A DNA stretch of 52,405 bases from contig JAUXVI010000019.1 of NCBI GenBank assembly GCA_030680575.1, forward strand, positions 1-52,405, written 5' to 3'. The DNA comes from Hylemonella sp. Its GTDB lineage: Bacteria > Pseudomonadota > Gammaproteobacteria > Burkholderiales > Burkholderiaceae_C. Shown here piece by piece: positions 8,768 to 19,249 of this stretch. Within the stretch, counting starts at the first letter, position 1; each line of letters opens with the position of its first letter. The notes beneath the pieces are model-generated. The model was not told where the DNA came from and made no database searches. It saw only the letters and a program-made list of their open reading frames with translations. The position numbers and the translations under genes are program-made.

Positions 8768-9096
8768 GTGAAGTCCGCCGATAAGCCGGATTCTGTGCGC
8801 CGAGGTTGCCCTCGGTGTGACCGCCATTAATCTGGGCCGGGGGTCGCCCCACCGGCTCGGTGCTACCTACCCGCACACTCGGGGGGCCCCGTCAGCGTGT
8901 GCCTATTTGGTATTGCTGCGCGTAGAGATTGCCCGTTTCACCCGCAACAGGTTGCCCCGCTGCGACTCGTCTCTGTTGCTCTGATCCTCACCTCGCGGTG
9001 GACAGCTGTTAGCTGCTACGCTGCCCTGTGCAGTCCGGACGTTCCTCCAGTGCCTGGTTTCCCAGATTGCACCAGCGGCGGTCTGGCGGGCTTCAC
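8768..9096 (-). ncRNA. rnpB: RNase P RNA (class A)
   Basis: This is the catalytic RNA that trims 5' leaders from tRNA precursors. Read on the minus strand it contains GAGGAACGTCCGGACT (P4/CR I), CAGAGCAACAGAGA, ACCAAATAGGC and, at the 3' end, ACAGAATCCGGCTTATCGGC (P4 partner/CR V). The ends pair: GTGAAG at the 5' end with CTTCAC at the 3' end. The length of about 329 nt is normal for a bacterial type A RNA. It lies between the iscR-like gene and cysK. No protein frame in this stretch looks real. Confidence 0.95.
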
Positions 9097-9103
9097 AGCA
9101 CGG

Positions 9104-9109
9104 ATTATC
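9104..9109 (-). promoter_or_regulatory. Probable -10 box of rnpB
   Basis: GATAAT on the minus strand lies seven bases upstream of the predicted rnpB 5' end. No convincing -35 hexamer is seen at 17 bp. The assignment rests on position. Confidence 0.4.
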
Positions 9110-9165
9110 CTCTGCGGCGACAATTCCTGCACTGAATCCATCAAACCAACCGCAGGAGCCCCGCC

Positions 9166-10083
9166 ATGAAAGCCGACAGCATCCTCCAGACCATCGGCAA
9201 CACGCCGCATGTGCGCATCCAACGGCTGTTCGGGCCCGGTCACAACATCTGGATCAAGTCCGAGCGCGGCAACCCGGGCGGCTCCATCAAGGACCGCATC
9301 GCCCTGGCCATGATCGAAGACGCTGAAGCGCGCGGCCAACTCAAGCCCGGCGGCACCATCATCGAGCCGACTTCCGGCAACACCGGTGTCGGCCTGGCCA
9401 TGGTGGCGGCCGTGAAGGGCTACCAGCTGGTGCTGGTCATGCCCGACAGCATGTCCATCGAACGCCGCCGCCTGATGCTGGCCTACGGCGCCAGCTTCGA
9501 CCTGACACCGCGCGAAAAAGGCATGAAAGGCGCGATTGCCCGCGCCGAGGAACTGGTGGCCAGCACCCCCGGGGCCTGGATGCCGCAGCAGTTCGAGAAC
9601 CCGGCCAACGTCGAGGTACACGCCCGCACCACGGCGCAGGAAATCATCCAGGACTTCCCCGAAGGCATCGACGTGCTCATCACCGGCGTCGGCACCGGCG
9701 GTCACCTCACCGGCTGCGCCCAGGTACTCAAGGCCAAATGGCCCCAGCTCAAGGTGTTCGCGGTGGAACCCGCTGCCTCGCCAGTGATCTCAGGGGGAGC
9801 GCCCGCGCCGCATCCGATCCAGGGCATCGGTGCCGGCTTTGTGCCGAAGAACCTCGACACCCGCCTGCTCGACGGCGTGATCACGGTGGACGCCGAAGCC
9901 GCGCGCGAGATGGGCCGGCGCAGCGCCTGCGAGGAAGGCATGCTGGTCGGCATCTCGTCGGGTGCCACGCTGGCAGCGATTGCACAGAAGCTGCCGGAAC
10001 TGCCCGCCGGCGCCACCGTGCTGGGCTTCAACTACGACACCGGGGAGCGCTATCTGTCGGTCGAGGGATTCTTGCCGGCTTGA
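9166..10083 (+). CDS. cysK: Cysteine synthase A (O-acetylserine sulfhydrylase)
   Basis: This is a PLP enzyme making cysteine from O-acetylserine and sulfide. The 305-residue protein has the PLP lysine K42 in NPGGSIKDR, the substrate loop PTSGNTG (68-74), the phosphate-binding [10 protein letters not shown] and the late SSGAT motif. The conserved [10 protein letters not shown] and PIQGIGAGF segments favour CysK over CysM. The start has AGGAG at 9154-9158. It is transcribed away from rnpB, and its 3' end overlaps the end of the opposing GGDEF-EAL gene by 34 bp. Confidence 0.95.
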   Translation: MKADSILQTIGNTPHVRIQRLFGPGHNIWIKSERGNPGGSIKDRIALAMIEDAEARGQLKPGGTIIEPTSGNTGVGLAMVAAVKGYQLVLVMPDSMSIERRRLMLAYGASFDLTPREKGMKGAIARAEELVASTPGAWMPQQFENPANVEVHARTTAQEIIQDFPEGIDVLITGVGTGGHLTGCAQVLKAKWPQLKVFAVEPAASPVISGGAPAPHPIQGIGAGFVPKNLDTRLLDGVITVDAEAAREMGRRSACEEGMLVGISSGATLAAIAQKLPELPAGATVLGFNYDTGERYLSVEGFLPA

Positions 10084-12404
10084 AGCGCGCCGTCCTGGGA
10101 CGGGGCGCGTCCCTGGCGGGCCAGCAAGGACGCGAATTCCTCCGCGGGCACTGGCGTGCTGAAGTAATAGCCCTGGAACTCGTCGCACTCCAGCGTGCGG
10201 AGAATGTCCAACTGCTCCCGGGTTTCCACGCCTTCGGCAATGGTCCGAAACCCCAGGCTGTGCGCCAGCCCGATGATGCCGGTGACGATGGCCCGGTCAT
10301 CCGGATTGCGCGGCAGATCGCGCACAAAGGATTGGTCGATCTTGAGCTTGTCGAGCTTGAAACGTTTGAGATAGCTGAGAGAGGAATACCCCGTTCCGAA
10401 ATCATCGATCGACAGACCCACGCCAAGCTGGCGCAGCCGCTCGACCATGGCGATCGTGAAATCCGAGTCCTCCATCGCGATGCTTTCGGTCAGTTCCAGC
10501 TCCAGCAGAGCGGGCTCGATGCCGCTGCGCGACAAGGCGCTGGCCACGGCCTGCGGCAAGCCCTGATCGCGAAACTGGGCCATGGACAGGTTGATGGCGA
10601 CCGGCACCACCGGCAGCCCCTGGGCACGCCACATCGCATTCTGTTGCACAGCGGCATGTAGCACCCAGTCGCCAATGGCCCTGATTTGTCCGCTTTCCTC
10701 CGCCACCGGAATGAAACGCGCCGGGGAAACCATGCCCCACTCAGGATGCCGCCACCGCAGCAGCGCCTCCACACCAATCACCGCCAGGCTGTGCGCATCG
10801 ACCTGAGACTGGTAATAGAGTTCGAACTCGTTGTTTTCCAGTGCGCGGTGCAAGTCGTTTTCCACCACCAGCATCTCGTAGGCGCGATCGTGCATCTGCT
10901 GCGTGAAGAACTGGAAGCTGTTGCGCCCCTTCTGTTTGGCCCGGAACAAGGCCGCATCGGCACACTGCGACAGGCGCTCCAGGTCCTCGCCATTGTCGGG
11001 GTACAGGGCAAGGCCGATACTGGCACTCAAACTCAAGCGCTGACCATCGAGCTGCATCGGTTCGCTGACCAGCGCCAGCGCCCTTTCCGCCACATGCGCT
11101 GCGCCCTGGGCATCCGTGTTGGGCAACAACAGGATGAACTCATCCCCGCCTGGGCGGCAGATCGTATCGTCCGGGTGCAGGTGGGTTTTCAGCCGCTCGG
11201 CCAGTTGCTGCAGCACGCGATCGCCCATGGCATGACCCAGCGAGTCATTGATGTTCTTGAAGCGGTCCAGATCCAGGTACATCAACGCCACCTTGGTTTG
11301 CGCCCGGCGCGCCGCAGCCAGGGCCAGGCTGGCCCGGTCCTGCAGCAAAACGCGGTTGCACAAACCCGTCAAGGGGTCGAAGTTGGACAGGAAGCGGATT
11401 TTCTCTTCCGCATCCTTCATGCGCGAGAGGTCGGCCACGATGCCGATGTGGTGCGTGATCTGCCCTTGCACGTCGCGAATCGTGCTGACCGACAGCCATT
11501 CGGGATAGATGACCCCGTCTTTGCGCCGGTTCCAGACCTCGCCTTGCCAGTGCCCGTCAGCACGTAACGCCTGCCACATCGTTTTGAAAAAATCACTGCT
11601 TTGCCGCCCTGAGGAGAACATGGCCGGATTGCGCCCCAGCAACTCCTCCTTGTCATATCCGGTGATGGCGGTCAGCGCGCGATTGACCGACACCATGCGG
11701 TTGTCCGCATCCGTGATGAGGATGCCCTCATGGCTCGACTCGAACACCTGGGCCGTGAGACGCAATTGTTCCTGTGCCTGCAGGCGGTCCGTGACATCCA
11801 GCCAGGCGCCTACCAGCACCGGCCCCTCCCCCGGAGCCCCCGCGGTCCGCACGACCTGGTCGTAAATCCAGCGATAAGAGCCGTCGGCGTGCTGCCACCG
11901 GTATTCATGCGCCACGATGCCATCCTGCGCAAGGTGCTCCTGGGCTTGAAAAGCCCGTTCCCGATCCTCTGGATGGACCCGTGCCAGCCACAAGCCCGGC
12001 GTCTGGAGCCACTGCGATGGCGCAAAACCGGTGATCTGCTCGACACGCGGACTGACATAGTCCACTAGGAAGCCCCCTGGCGCCGCAGGATCCGACTTGA
12101 GGGAATAGGCCGCCGCCGGGTTGATGGCCATGAAATGCGCCAGCCGCTCGGCCTCGTGATGCAGTTTGGCCAGCAGCTCCTCCCGTCGCTGCTCGTTGCG
12201 CCGGATCAGGTGGTAGAGCAACAGGGATGTCAGCAGAACGAAAACCGTCCCCTTGATGGACTGCACCCAGGTGAGGCTGTCCGGATCGCTGACCAACCAC
12301 TCCAGCAAGCTGTCCGAGAACCATATCCAGGAGGCGGCAAACACGGCATATGCAAGGCCGATGCGCAGCGCAGGACGAGCCCTCAAGGAACGAAGAAGAT
12401 TCAT
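10050..12404 (-). CDS. Membrane PAS-PAS-GGDEF-EAL cyclic-di-GMP protein
   Basis: The 784-residue signalling protein has two transmembrane helices (~13-30 and ~50-67) with a very short periplasmic loop, two PAS/PAC modules (~85-205 and ~212-330), GGDEF (~340-500) and EAL (~515-765). The diguanylate cyclase motif is intact (RPGGDEF, 419-423), but the inhibitory RxxD site is HPDD. The phosphodiesterase motif is also intact (EALLRW, E546; [23 protein letters not shown]). It could therefore make or degrade c-di-GMP. The ATG at 12404 was chosen because the open frame upstream runs into the divergent FAD gene. The 3' end overlaps cysK antisense. Confidence 0.9.
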   Translation of the reverse strand: MNLLRSLRARPALRIGLAYAVFAASWIWFSDSLLEWLVSDPDSLTWVQSIKGTVFVLLTSLLLYHLIRRNEQRREELLAKLHHEAERLAHFMAINPAAAYSLKSDPAAPGGFLVDYVSPRVEQITGFAPSQWLQTPGLWLARVHPEDRERAFQAQEHLAQDGIVAHEYRWQHADGSYRWIYDQVVRTAGAPGEGPVLVGAWLDVTDRLQAQEQLRLTAQVFESSHEGILITDADNRMVSVNRALTAITGYDKEELLGRNPAMFSSGRQSSDFFKTMWQALRADGHWQGEVWNRRKDGVIYPEWLSVSTIRDVQGQITHHIGIVADLSRMKDAEEKIRFLSNFDPLTGLCNRVLLQDRASLALAAARRAQTKVALMYLDLDRFKNINDSLGHAMGDRVLQQLAERLKTHLHPDDTICRPGGDEFILLLPNTDAQGAAHVAERALALVSEPMQLDGQRLSLSASIGLALYPDNGEDLERLSQCADAALFRAKQKGRNSFQFFTQQMHDRAYEMLVVENDLHRALENNEFELYYQSQVDAHSLAVIGVEALLRWRHPEWGMVSPARFIPVAEESGQIRAIGDWVLHAAVQQNAMWRAQGLPVVPVAINLSMAQFRDQGLPQAVASALSRSGIEPALLELELTESIAMEDSDFTIAMVERLRQLGVGLSIDDFGTGYSSLSYLKRFKLDKLKIDQSFVRDLPRNPDDRAIVTGIIGLAHSLGFRTIAEGVETREQLDILRTLECDEFQGYYFSTPVPAEEFASLLARQGRAPSQDGALQAGKNPSTDR

Positions 12405-12516
12405 GACATGCTCATTTTCCCAGATCAACCACCTCGGTGTACGTCCCGGCAGGTCGACGACCCTGTCCCATCCCGGCGTATCATTGCGCCCTTCTTCTGC
12501 TTGATCAACACAAGCC

Positions 12517-14256
12517 ATGATCCGACTGACTGAACTCAAGCTCCCGCTGGAGCACGCAGCCGACGCGCTGCCCGCCCTCATCGCCCAGACGCTGGGCCTC
12601 GCGCCCGAAGCCATCACCCGCTTCACCATCTACAAGCGCAGCTTCGATGCACGCAAGGCCGACCTGCTGCAGGTCTACATCGTCGACGTGGAGCTGACAC
12701 CGGCACTCGAAGCCGACCTGCTCGCCAAGTTTGCCAACCACCCGCACATCGGCCCCTCGCCTGATCTGGTCTACCACCCGGTGGCACAGGCGCCGGCCAA
12801 ACTGAAGGAACGCCCGGTGGTGGTGGGCTTCGGTCCCTGCGGCATTTTTGCGGCGCTGATTCTGGCGCAGATGGGTTTCAAGCCGATCGTGATCGAACGC
12901 GGCACCACGGTGCGCCAGCGCACCAAGGACACCTGGGGCCTGTGGCGCAAGCAGGTGCTGAACCCCGAATCCAACGTGCAGTTCGGCGAGGGTGGCGCCG
13001 GCACCTTCAGTGACGGCAAGCTCTACAGCCAGATCAAGGACCCGCGCCACCTGGGCCGCAAGGTGATGAACGAGTTCGTCCAGGCCGGCGCGCCGGCAGA
13101 AATTCTGGTGGAGGCGCACCCGCACATCGGCACCTTCAAGCTGGTGAAGGTGGTGGAAAGCATCCGCGAGCAGATCATTGCACTCGGCGGCGAGATCCGC
13201 TTCCAGCAGCGCGTGACGGATGTAAGGATTGACGACACACCCGCCGGCAAGCAACTGCGCGGCCTGACGGTGCTGGACCTGACGACCAATCAATCCTACG
13301 AATTGAAAGCCTCGCATGTGGTGATGGCGCTGGGCCACAGCTCGCGTGACACCTTCGCCACATTGTTCGACCGTGGTGTGGCCATGCAGGCCAAACCGTT
13401 CTCGGTGGGCTTTCGCATCGAGCACCCGCAAAGCGTGATCGACCGCGCGCGCTGGGGCAAACACGCCGGCCACCCGCTGCTGGGTGCCGCTGACTACAAG
13501 CTGGTGCACCACGCGCAAAATGGCCGCGCGGTCTACAGCTTCTGCATGTGCCCCGGTGGCACGGTGGTGGCCGCCACCTCGGAGCCGGGCCGCGTGGTGA
13601 CCAATGGCATGAGCCAGTACTCGCGCAACGAGCGCAACGCCAATGCTGGCATCGTGGTCGGTATCGAGCCGGTGGACTACCCGAACGGCATCGATGATGC
13701 GGCCGACTGGCAAGCCGCCTTCGGCCCGGACGACGGCACGCGCTACGCGCAACAGGCGGCCGGCATGGCACGCCGGCAGCCGCCCCAGCCGCATCCGCTG
13801 GCTGGCATCGTGCTGCAGCGCAAGCTGGAAGCCAAGGCCTACGCGCTGGGCGGTGGCACCTACGAGGCACCAGGGCAACTGGTGGGCGACTTCATTGCCG
13901 ACCAGCCGTCCACCGACTTCGGCAGCGTACAACCCTCCTACAAGCCGGGCGTGCACCTGGGCAACCTGGCCAACGCCCTGCCCAGTTATGCCATTGAAGC
14001 GATCCGCGAGGCATTGCCGGCCTTTGGCAAGAAGATCAAGGGGTTTGACATGAAAGACGCCGTGCTCACCGGTGTGGAGACGCGCACCTCCTCCCCATTG
14101 CGCATTCCGCGTGGCGAGGACCTGCAGAGCCTGAATGTGCGTGGCCTCTACCCGGCCGGCGAAGGCGCAGGTTATGCCGGCGGCATTCTGTCCGCCGGGG
14201 TGGACGGCATCAAGGTGGCCGAGGCACTGGCACTCGACCTGCTGCACACCGCTTAA
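12517..14256 (+). CDS. FAD-dependent dehydrogenase (COG2509-like)
   Basis: The 579-residue flavoprotein belongs to a large uncharacterised family of FAD-dependent dehydrogenases. It has an N-terminal ~90-residue domain (IRLTELKLPLEHAADALPAL), an ADP-binding motif VVGFGPCGIFAAL (~104-116), GEGGAGTFSDGKLYS and a C-terminal FAD motif GEGAGYAGGILSAGVDG. The substrate is unknown. It is divergent from one GGDEF-EAL gene with 112 bp between starts and meets the small secreted-protein gene tail to tail with a 4-bp overlap. No membrane segment is seen. Confidence 0.85.
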   Translation: MIRLTELKLPLEHAADALPALIAQTLGLAPEAITRFTIYKRSFDARKADLLQVYIVDVELTPALEADLLAKFANHPHIGPSPDLVYHPVAQAPAKLKERPVVVGFGPCGIFAALILAQMGFKPIVIERGTTVRQRTKDTWGLWRKQVLNPESNVQFGEGGAGTFSDGKLYSQIKDPRHLGRKVMNEFVQAGAPAEILVEAHPHIGTFKLVKVVESIREQIIALGGEIRFQQRVTDVRIDDTPAGKQLRGLTVLDLTTNQSYELKASHVVMALGHSSRDTFATLFDRGVAMQAKPFSVGFRIEHPQSVIDRARWGKHAGHPLLGAADYKLVHHAQNGRAVYSFCMCPGGTVVAATSEPGRVVTNGMSQYSRNERNANAGIVVGIEPVDYPNGIDDAADWQAAFGPDDGTRYAQQAAGMARRQPPQPHPLAGIVLQRKLEAKAYALGGGTYEAPGQLVGDFIADQPSTDFGSVQPSYKPGVHLGNLANALPSYAIEAIREALPAFGKKIKGFDMKDAVLTGVETRTSSPLRIPRGEDLQSLNVRGLYPAGEGAGYAGGILSAGVDGIKVAEALALDLLHTA

Positions 14257-14561
14257 GGATTACGCGGTGGGCTGGGCGGCGGCGGGGCCGGCGGCAGCGC
14301 TTGCTTGCGCTTGCGCACCTGCGGCGGCGGTGGTGTATCCGCCCAAGGCGGTGCCGGCAACGCGTCAGTGCCACAGGCGGCGCGCACAGCGGCGCCCTGC
14401 ACCGTCAGCGGGTACTGGGATTCTTCCATCACCGTGCGATCCTTGAATTCGTTGTACTCCAGCCAGGCCTGTTCGCAAGCAGGGGTGGTTTGGGCCCACG
14501 CCAGCGGCATGGCCAGCCACAACGGCAGCAGCAGCCAGATTCGTGAATGACGATTGTTCAT
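14253..14561 (-). CDS. Small secreted Pro-rich protein of unknown function
   Basis: The 102-residue protein has a clear Sec signal peptide (RIWLLLPLWLAMPLAWA, cleavage likely after AWA), two cysteines in the mature part (ACEQAW, RAACGT) that could form a disulfide, and a Pro-rich basic tail (PPPPQVRKRKQALPPAPPPP). Its ATG overlaps the stop of the upstream GGDEF-EAL gene in an ATGA, so it is translationally coupled and probably works at the envelope with it. The family was not recognised. An in-frame ATG at 14570 is an alternative start. Confidence 0.65.
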   Translation of the reverse strand: MNNRHSRIWLLLPLWLAMPLAWAQTTPACEQAWLEYNEFKDRTVMEESQYPLTVQGAAVRAACGTDALPAPPWADTPPPPQVRKRKQALPPAPPPPSPPRNP

Positions 14562-17329
14562 ATGACCCATTCCCCCTCCATCAACAACTGGCGGCCGCTC
14601 CACTGTCCGACGAACCCGGCAAACTCCTGCGCCGACATGGGTCGGGCGAAGAAGTAGCCCTGGGCTTCGTTGCACTCGAAGTCGCGCAGCCGCGCCAGCA
14701 TATCGCCATTCTCCACCCCTTCGGCCAAGGTTCGCAGATTCAGGCTGTGCGCCATCTGGATGATGGCTCGAACGATGGCGGTATCGTCCGGGTCGGACGC
14801 CAGATCGCGGATGAAGGACTGATCGATCTTGAGCTTGTCCACATCGAACCGTTTCAGGTAGGACAGGCTGGAATAACCGGTGCCGAAGTCGTCGATCGAC
14901 AACTTCACACCCAGCAGTTTGAGGCGCTGCACCGTCGCCAGCACCTGCTCGGTGTTGTGGATCAGGATCGACTCGGTCAGCTCCAGCTCCAGGCAGTGGG
15001 GGGCCAGGCCGCTGTCCTGCAAGGCATGGATCACTTTCTGCTCCACATCGCCGCGCTTGAACTCCACCGCCGACAGGTTGCCCGCCATGACCAGCGGCGG
15101 CAAGCCGGCCTGCTTCCACGCCACACCCTGGCGACAAGCCTCGTGCAGCACCCATTCGCCGATCGGCACGATCAGACCGCTGTCTTCAGCCACCGGAATG
15201 AATCGCGCCGGCGGCACCTGGCCCAGTTCGGGGTGGTTCCAGCGCAACAAGGCCTCGGCGCCGATCACGGCACCGGTCGTCAAGTTGATCTGCGGCTGGT
15301 AGTGCAGTTCGAATTCACCGCGGTCCAGCGCCCGGCGCAAACCGGTCTTGAAACTGAGATGCTCGACTGCCTTGACGTTCATCTGCTCGTCAAAAAAACG
15401 GTAGCTGTTGCGCCCGGCATCCTTGGCCTGGTACATGGCCGTGTCGGCCTTCTTCAGCAGGGTCTCGAAATCCCGGCCGTCGCTCGGGTAGATGGCAATG
15501 CCGATGGAAGCCGACGTGGTCAACTCGTGGCCGTCGAACCCGAACGGCATGTGCAACTGCTCCCGGATCTTGGCCAGCACGGGGCTGAGGGGATCGGTGT
15601 CGGACAAATCCGGCAGCACGATCAGGAATTCGTCCCCGCCTTGCCGGCTGATGGTGTCGGTATCACGCACACAAGCGCCCAGGCGCAAAGCGATCTCCTT
15701 GAGCAGGGCATCCCCCACGGCATGGCCCAATGAGTCGTTGATGGTCTTGAAGTTGTCCAGATCGATGAACAGCAGCGCCACACGCAGCCCAGCGCGATCT
15801 GCATAGGCGACCGCCTGTGTGAAACGATCGTGCAGCAGCAGACGGTTGGGCAAACCGGTCAGGACGTCACGGTAAGCGAGAAATTCGATTTGCCGCTCGG
15901 CCTGCTTGCGTTCGGTGATGTCGGCGGCAATGGCCAGATACCCATCGATCTCACCTGAAGAACCGCGCAGAGGCGCCAAAGTGGTGCTCAGCTCGAACAT
16001 CGTGCCGTCGCGCTTTTGCCGCTGCACCTCGAACTGGATGATGTTCTCGCCACGCAAGACGCGCTCGCGCAACTCCCGCGTTTCCTCCTCCTTGCCGATC
16101 GGCACGCTCAACAGCGGCTTGCCGATGACTTCTTCGGCACGCCAGCCGAACAGTTTCTCGGCGGCCAGGTTCCAGGCCGTCACCAGCCCCTGCTGGTTGC
16201 GCGTGTAAATGGCGAACGGCGAACTCTGGATGATGGTCTGGTTCAGATGCTTTTCTGCATCCAGGGTCTGGTTGACGGACCGCAAGGCAGCCACGGCCTG
16301 CGTCTGCTGACGCCAGACACGCCAGATAAACCAAGACAGCATCAGTGTTGCCAGCACAAAAACCCCGACCAGCCCCATCGCCTTCGCGGCCTCCTGGCGC
16401 CAGCCGGCCAAGGCCACCGCCGTCGACAAGCCCGCCACGATATGCAGCGGCACGCCGCGCACCTTCCGGTAGGCGAAGACCCGATGCACGCCATCAATGC
16501 TTGAGACGGCCTGGTAACTGCCTTCGATCGCCTCAGAACGCACCAGGCTCTGCAGGGCGGGCGAACCGAATTTCATGCCCACCCAGGTCGCCTCCGGCAC
16601 TTCCGGGTGACGGGTCACGAGGCGCATCTCGCTGTCGAGCAGCGTGAATGCATCCCCCGGCCCCAGCGTCAACGTGGCAAAGGCGCTGATGAAACGCGTC
16701 ACCGGTATCGAGCCGACCACCACACCAGCAAAGAGGCCCTCTGGCGTGCGGATGGCCCGAGCCAGGTTGATGACCCACTTGCCGCTGATGCGCCCCACCG
16801 CCGGCTGGCCGACCACCAACCCGGCGGAAGGCTGATCGCGCAAATGCACAAAATAATCGCGATCCGCCACCGTCAGCCTGGAGCCCGGCAGTACACCGGT
16901 GCCGTGTGTCATGCGCCCCTGCGAGTCCGTCACGCGCAGGCCATCCAGATCAGGATGCTGGAACAATTGCTGCTCGACGAAGAAATTCAAGGCTTGATCA
17001 TCGTGCTGCTCTGCCGCGATGGCGCGTTCGATCTCCATGATGGTAGCCCGCAAGGACAGATCGACCTCCCGGATGGAGGCGGCGATGTCATGGTCGAGCA
17101 GCAGGGCCAGGTTCCGGACTTCGCTGGTCGCGCGCGCCTCGTACTTGAGACGACTCTCATGAAGGGCCCAGGCGGCCAGCGCAATCACCAGCAGATTGAG
17201 CAACAACAACCCGGAGAACAGGCGTGCCATGAACCCGAGGGCCAACACATGGCGCAGCCATGCCGGAACGCCGAGATACTTGCGCACGAACCCCATAAGG
17301 GTTTGGGACGTAGCCTTCCTGTTCTGCAA
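14558..17329 (-). CDS. Cache-PAS-GGDEF-EAL membrane c-di-GMP protein (TTG start)
   Basis: The 923-residue inner-membrane protein has TM1 (~36-56), a large periplasmic Cache-like sensor (~57-318, with ADRDYFVHLRD and GKWVINLARAI), TM2 (~319-338), PAS (~360-475), GGDEF (~485-645) and EAL (~660-910). The GGDEF motif (564-568) is intact with an RDTD inhibitory site at 555-558. The EAL motif is intact (E692, [23 protein letters not shown]). The TTG at 17329 is preceded by GGAGG five bases upstream; an ATG at 17296 lacks such a site and is less likely. The periplasmic domain suggests an extracellular small-molecule signal. Confidence 0.88.
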   Translation of the reverse strand: MQNRKATSQTLMGFVRKYLGVPAWLRHVLALGFMARLFSGLLLLNLLVIALAAWALHESRLKYEARATSEVRNLALLLDHDIAASIREVDLSLRATIMEIERAIAAEQHDDQALNFFVEQQLFQHPDLDGLRVTDSQGRMTHGTGVLPGSRLTVADRDYFVHLRDQPSAGLVVGQPAVGRISGKWVINLARAIRTPEGLFAGVVVGSIPVTRFISAFATLTLGPGDAFTLLDSEMRLVTRHPEVPEATWVGMKFGSPALQSLVRSEAIEGSYQAVSSIDGVHRVFAYRKVRGVPLHIVAGLSTAVALAGWRQEAAKAMGLVGVFVLATLMLSWFIWRVWRQQTQAVAALRSVNQTLDAEKHLNQTIIQSSPFAIYTRNQQGLVTAWNLAAEKLFGWRAEEVIGKPLLSVPIGKEEETRELRERVLRGENIIQFEVQRQKRDGTMFELSTTLAPLRGSSGEIDGYLAIAADITERKQAERQIEFLAYRDVLTGLPNRLLLHDRFTQAVAYADRAGLRVALLFIDLDNFKTINDSLGHAVGDALLKEIALRLGACVRDTDTISRQGGDEFLIVLPDLSDTDPLSPVLAKIREQLHMPFGFDGHELTTSASIGIAIYPSDGRDFETLLKKADTAMYQAKDAGRNSYRFFDEQMNVKAVEHLSFKTGLRRALDRGEFELHYQPQINLTTGAVIGAEALLRWNHPELGQVPPARFIPVAEDSGLIVPIGEWVLHEACRQGVAWKQAGLPPLVMAGNLSAVEFKRGDVEQKVIHALQDSGLAPHCLELELTESILIHNTEQVLATVQRLKLLGVKLSIDDFGTGYSSLSYLKRFDVDKLKIDQSFIRDLASDPDDTAIVRAIIQMAHSLNLRTLAEGVENGDMLARLRDFECNEAQGYFFARPMSAQEFAGFVGQWSGRQLLMEGEWVI

Positions 17330-17426
17330 CGCATCCTCCAGAACGGTTGTTTGCCGGCTCCTGCCGTCCCATTGTGGGGAGACGCTCTCCTGAACGCAAG
17401 TGGTTTTCCCCTAGTGTGGGGGGATC

Positions 17427-17463
17427 AAAAAACCCCGGTCGGACTGACAGTCCGACCGGGGTT
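17427..17463 (-). terminator. Rho-independent terminator of htpX
   Basis: On the minus strand a long GC-rich stem (AACCCCGGTCGGACT / AGTCCGACCGGGGTT) with a short loop is followed by TTTTTT. It lies 25 bp beyond the htpX stop. Confidence 0.9.
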
Positions 17464-17487
17464 GCGTCAGGAGCAGAAGGGCTCGAC

Positions 17488-18363
17488 TCAGCCTTGTGCG
17501 TTTTGCAGTGCCGCGATGCGCTCTTCGATCGGCGGGTGTGTCGAGAACAGCTGCCCGATGCCACCCGCAATGCCCATGGCTGCCATGCTCTTGGGCAGCT
17601 CAGCCGTGTGCAGACCACCCAGGCGGGCCAGCGCGTTGATCATGGGCTGACGGCGGCCCATCAACTGGGCGGCGCCGGCATCGGCACGGAACTCGCGCTG
17701 GCGCGAGAACCAGGCCACGATGATGGCGGCCAGAAAGCCCAGCACGATATCCATCACGATGGTGGTGACGAAGTAGCCGATGCCCGGGCCGGAGTTCTCC
17801 GAATCACCCTTGCGCAGAAAGCTGTCCACGGCATAGCCGACCACACGGCTGATGAAGACCACGAAGGTGTTCATCACGCCCTGGATCAGGGTCATGGTCA
17901 CCATATCGCCGTTGGCAATGTGGGCGATCTCATGGCCGATCACGGCCTCCACTTCTTCGCGCGTCATGTTGCGCAGCAAGCCGGTGGACACGGCCACCAG
18001 CGCCGAGTTCTTGAACGCACCGGTGGCAAAGGCATTGGGGTCGCCCTCGAAAATCCCGACTTCCGGCATACCGATGCCGGCCTGATCGGCGAACTTGCGC
18101 ACAGTGTTGACGATCCAGGCTTCGTCGGGCGACTGCGGCTGTTCGATCACGCGCACACCGGCGCTCCACTTGGCCACCGGCTTGCTGATCAGCAGCGAAA
18201 TGATGGCGCCGCCAAAACCCATGATCAGGGCAAAGCCAAGCAGGGCCCCCAGGTTGAGGCCGTTGGCGGTCAGGTAGCGGTTGACGCCCAGCAGGCTGGC
18301 CACGATGCCCAGCACCACCACCACCGCAAGGTTGGTCAGAACAAACAGAACAATGCGTTTCAT
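17488..18363 (-). CDS. htpX: Membrane zinc metalloprotease HtpX
   Basis: HtpX is the inner-membrane M48 peptidase that degrades damaged membrane proteins alongside FtsH. The 291-residue protein has two N-terminal hydrophobic helices (~4-24, ~36-58), the zinc motif HEIAH (144-148), the third ligand E224 in SRQREFRAD, and two further hydrophobic segments between them. The length is normal. The start has AAGGAAAG upstream, and a terminator follows 25 bp after the stop, so it is probably monocistronic. Confidence 0.95.
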   Translation of the reverse strand: MKRIVLFVLTNLAVVVVLGIVASLLGVNRYLTANGLNLGALLGFALIMGFGGAIISLLISKPVAKWSAGVRVIEQPQSPDEAWIVNTVRKFADQAGIGMPEVGIFEGDPNAFATGAFKNSALVAVSTGLLRNMTREEVEAVIGHEIAHIANGDMVTMTLIQGVMNTFVVFISRVVGYAVDSFLRKGDSENSGPGIGYFVTTIVMDIVLGFLAAIIVAWFSRQREFRADAGAAQLMGRRQPMINALARLGGLHTAELPKSMAAMGIAGGIGQLFSTHPPIEERIAALQNAQG

Positions 18364-18478
18364 GCTTTCCTTCTACAACAGCCCGTCATTCGCAGGCCGA
18401 TGGCGCAAATGGTAAGGGCGAGACGACGAAAATCAAGGTGAGTTGGGGGAAAATCCCCACCACCTGTGGCCATTTGAT

Positions 18479-19249
18479 TCACTGGCCGCGGGATGATACG
18501 GGATGCGGAACGGCCCGCAGCGGGCGGAACACCTGCGTGTCGTCGTAGAAAGCCGGGTCGTCATTGGCCGGCCACCAGCCGGGCACGCCCAGCACCGGCA
18601 ACGGCACGAAGGGTTTGCCCGCCAGCTTGGCTGCCGTCAGGTCCTGCGCCAGCCAGGCATCCAGATCCGCTATCGAATTTGTAGCTGGCTGCGCACGATA
18701 GACATGGGCTGTGATCGGTTTTCTTGGTGAAACCAGCTTTTCCAACAGGGCATGACCAAACAGGTGCAGCGAGGCCTGTGCCCACAGCGGCCGCAGCCCA
18801 ATGAACAGGCGTTGCCAGTCGCGCGCCACCAGGGCATCCCACACGGCATCGGGCGCACGCAGCAGCGCCGCGTTTTCGTCGAATACCGTGATGGCATCGC
18901 GTACCGGGCCGCGCACCGCCTGCACGCCATCGGTCGCGATCTGCGCCGCCTGCAGCTGGTTGAGCCGCTGCTTGGCCTGGGGGAAATGCTGCCAGATGAT
19001 CCCGTTGAAAAAATCGTGCAGTCCGTCGCGCGTCGGCACACCACGCTGCTCAAAGATGTACTGCTCGTAGGCCATGCCACCCGGCAAAGCCGCCTGCGGC
19101 ACGAAGCGCACCGGCATGGCCGCGCAGCTGTTAAGCGCCTCGGCACAGGAAGCGCCAGCCATGACCTGCTGCGCCAACGGCTGCCCCGCCTCGCGGTACG
19201 GCGCCAGCCAGGGCGCCTGCCAGTCGATCCGCTCTAAATCATGCGCCAC
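18479..19249 (-). CDS. DUF3025 domain-containing protein
   Basis: The 256-residue protein resembles the DUF3025 family ([50 protein letters not shown]), of unknown function. The start is inferred as the GTG at 19249, which overlaps the end of pyrC by 16 bp. There is no in-frame ATG between that GTG and the family homology, while upstream codons are in pyrC sequence. A copy of the interspersed repeat (18668-18722) lies in frame and encodes part of [18 protein letters not shown]. It is probably co-transcribed with pyrC. Confidence 0.75.
   Translation of the reverse strand: MAHDLERIDWQAPWLAPYREAGQPLAQQVMAGASCAEALNSCAAMPVRFVPQAALPGGMAYEQYIFEQRGVPTRDGLHDFFNGIIWQHFPQAKQRLNQLQAAQIATDGVQAVRGPVRDAITVFDENAALLRAPDAVWDALVARDWQRLFIGLRPLWAQASLHLFGHALLEKLVSPRKPITAHVYRAQPATNSIADLDAWLAQDLTAAKLAGKPFVPLPVLGVPGWWPANDDPAFYDDTQVFRPLRAVPHPVSSRGQ
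18668..18722. repeat. Interspersed short repeat, copy 3 (inside the DUF3025 gene)
   Basis: GCTATCGAATTTGTAGCTGG is followed by CTGCGCACGATAGACATGGG and a GATCGGTTTTCTTG end. It has the same two-part layout as the other copies and is translated in the DUF3025 protein. Confidence 0.6.

Noticed and set aside
8768..9096. Riboswitch or tRNA-like element next to cysK
   Set aside because: The conserved blocks and paired ends identify it as RNase P RNA on the minus strand, transcribed away from cysK.
9016..9705. Minus-strand open frame crossing rnpB and cysK
   Set aside because: It covers part of the RNase P RNA and the antisense of cysK; no protein family features.
12505..14247. 580-residue minus-strand open frame opposite the FAD-dependent dehydrogenase
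   Set aside because: It covers almost exactly the plus-strand gene, has a His/Arg/Gly/Val-biased composition and no motif; the plus-strand protein has clear FAD motifs.
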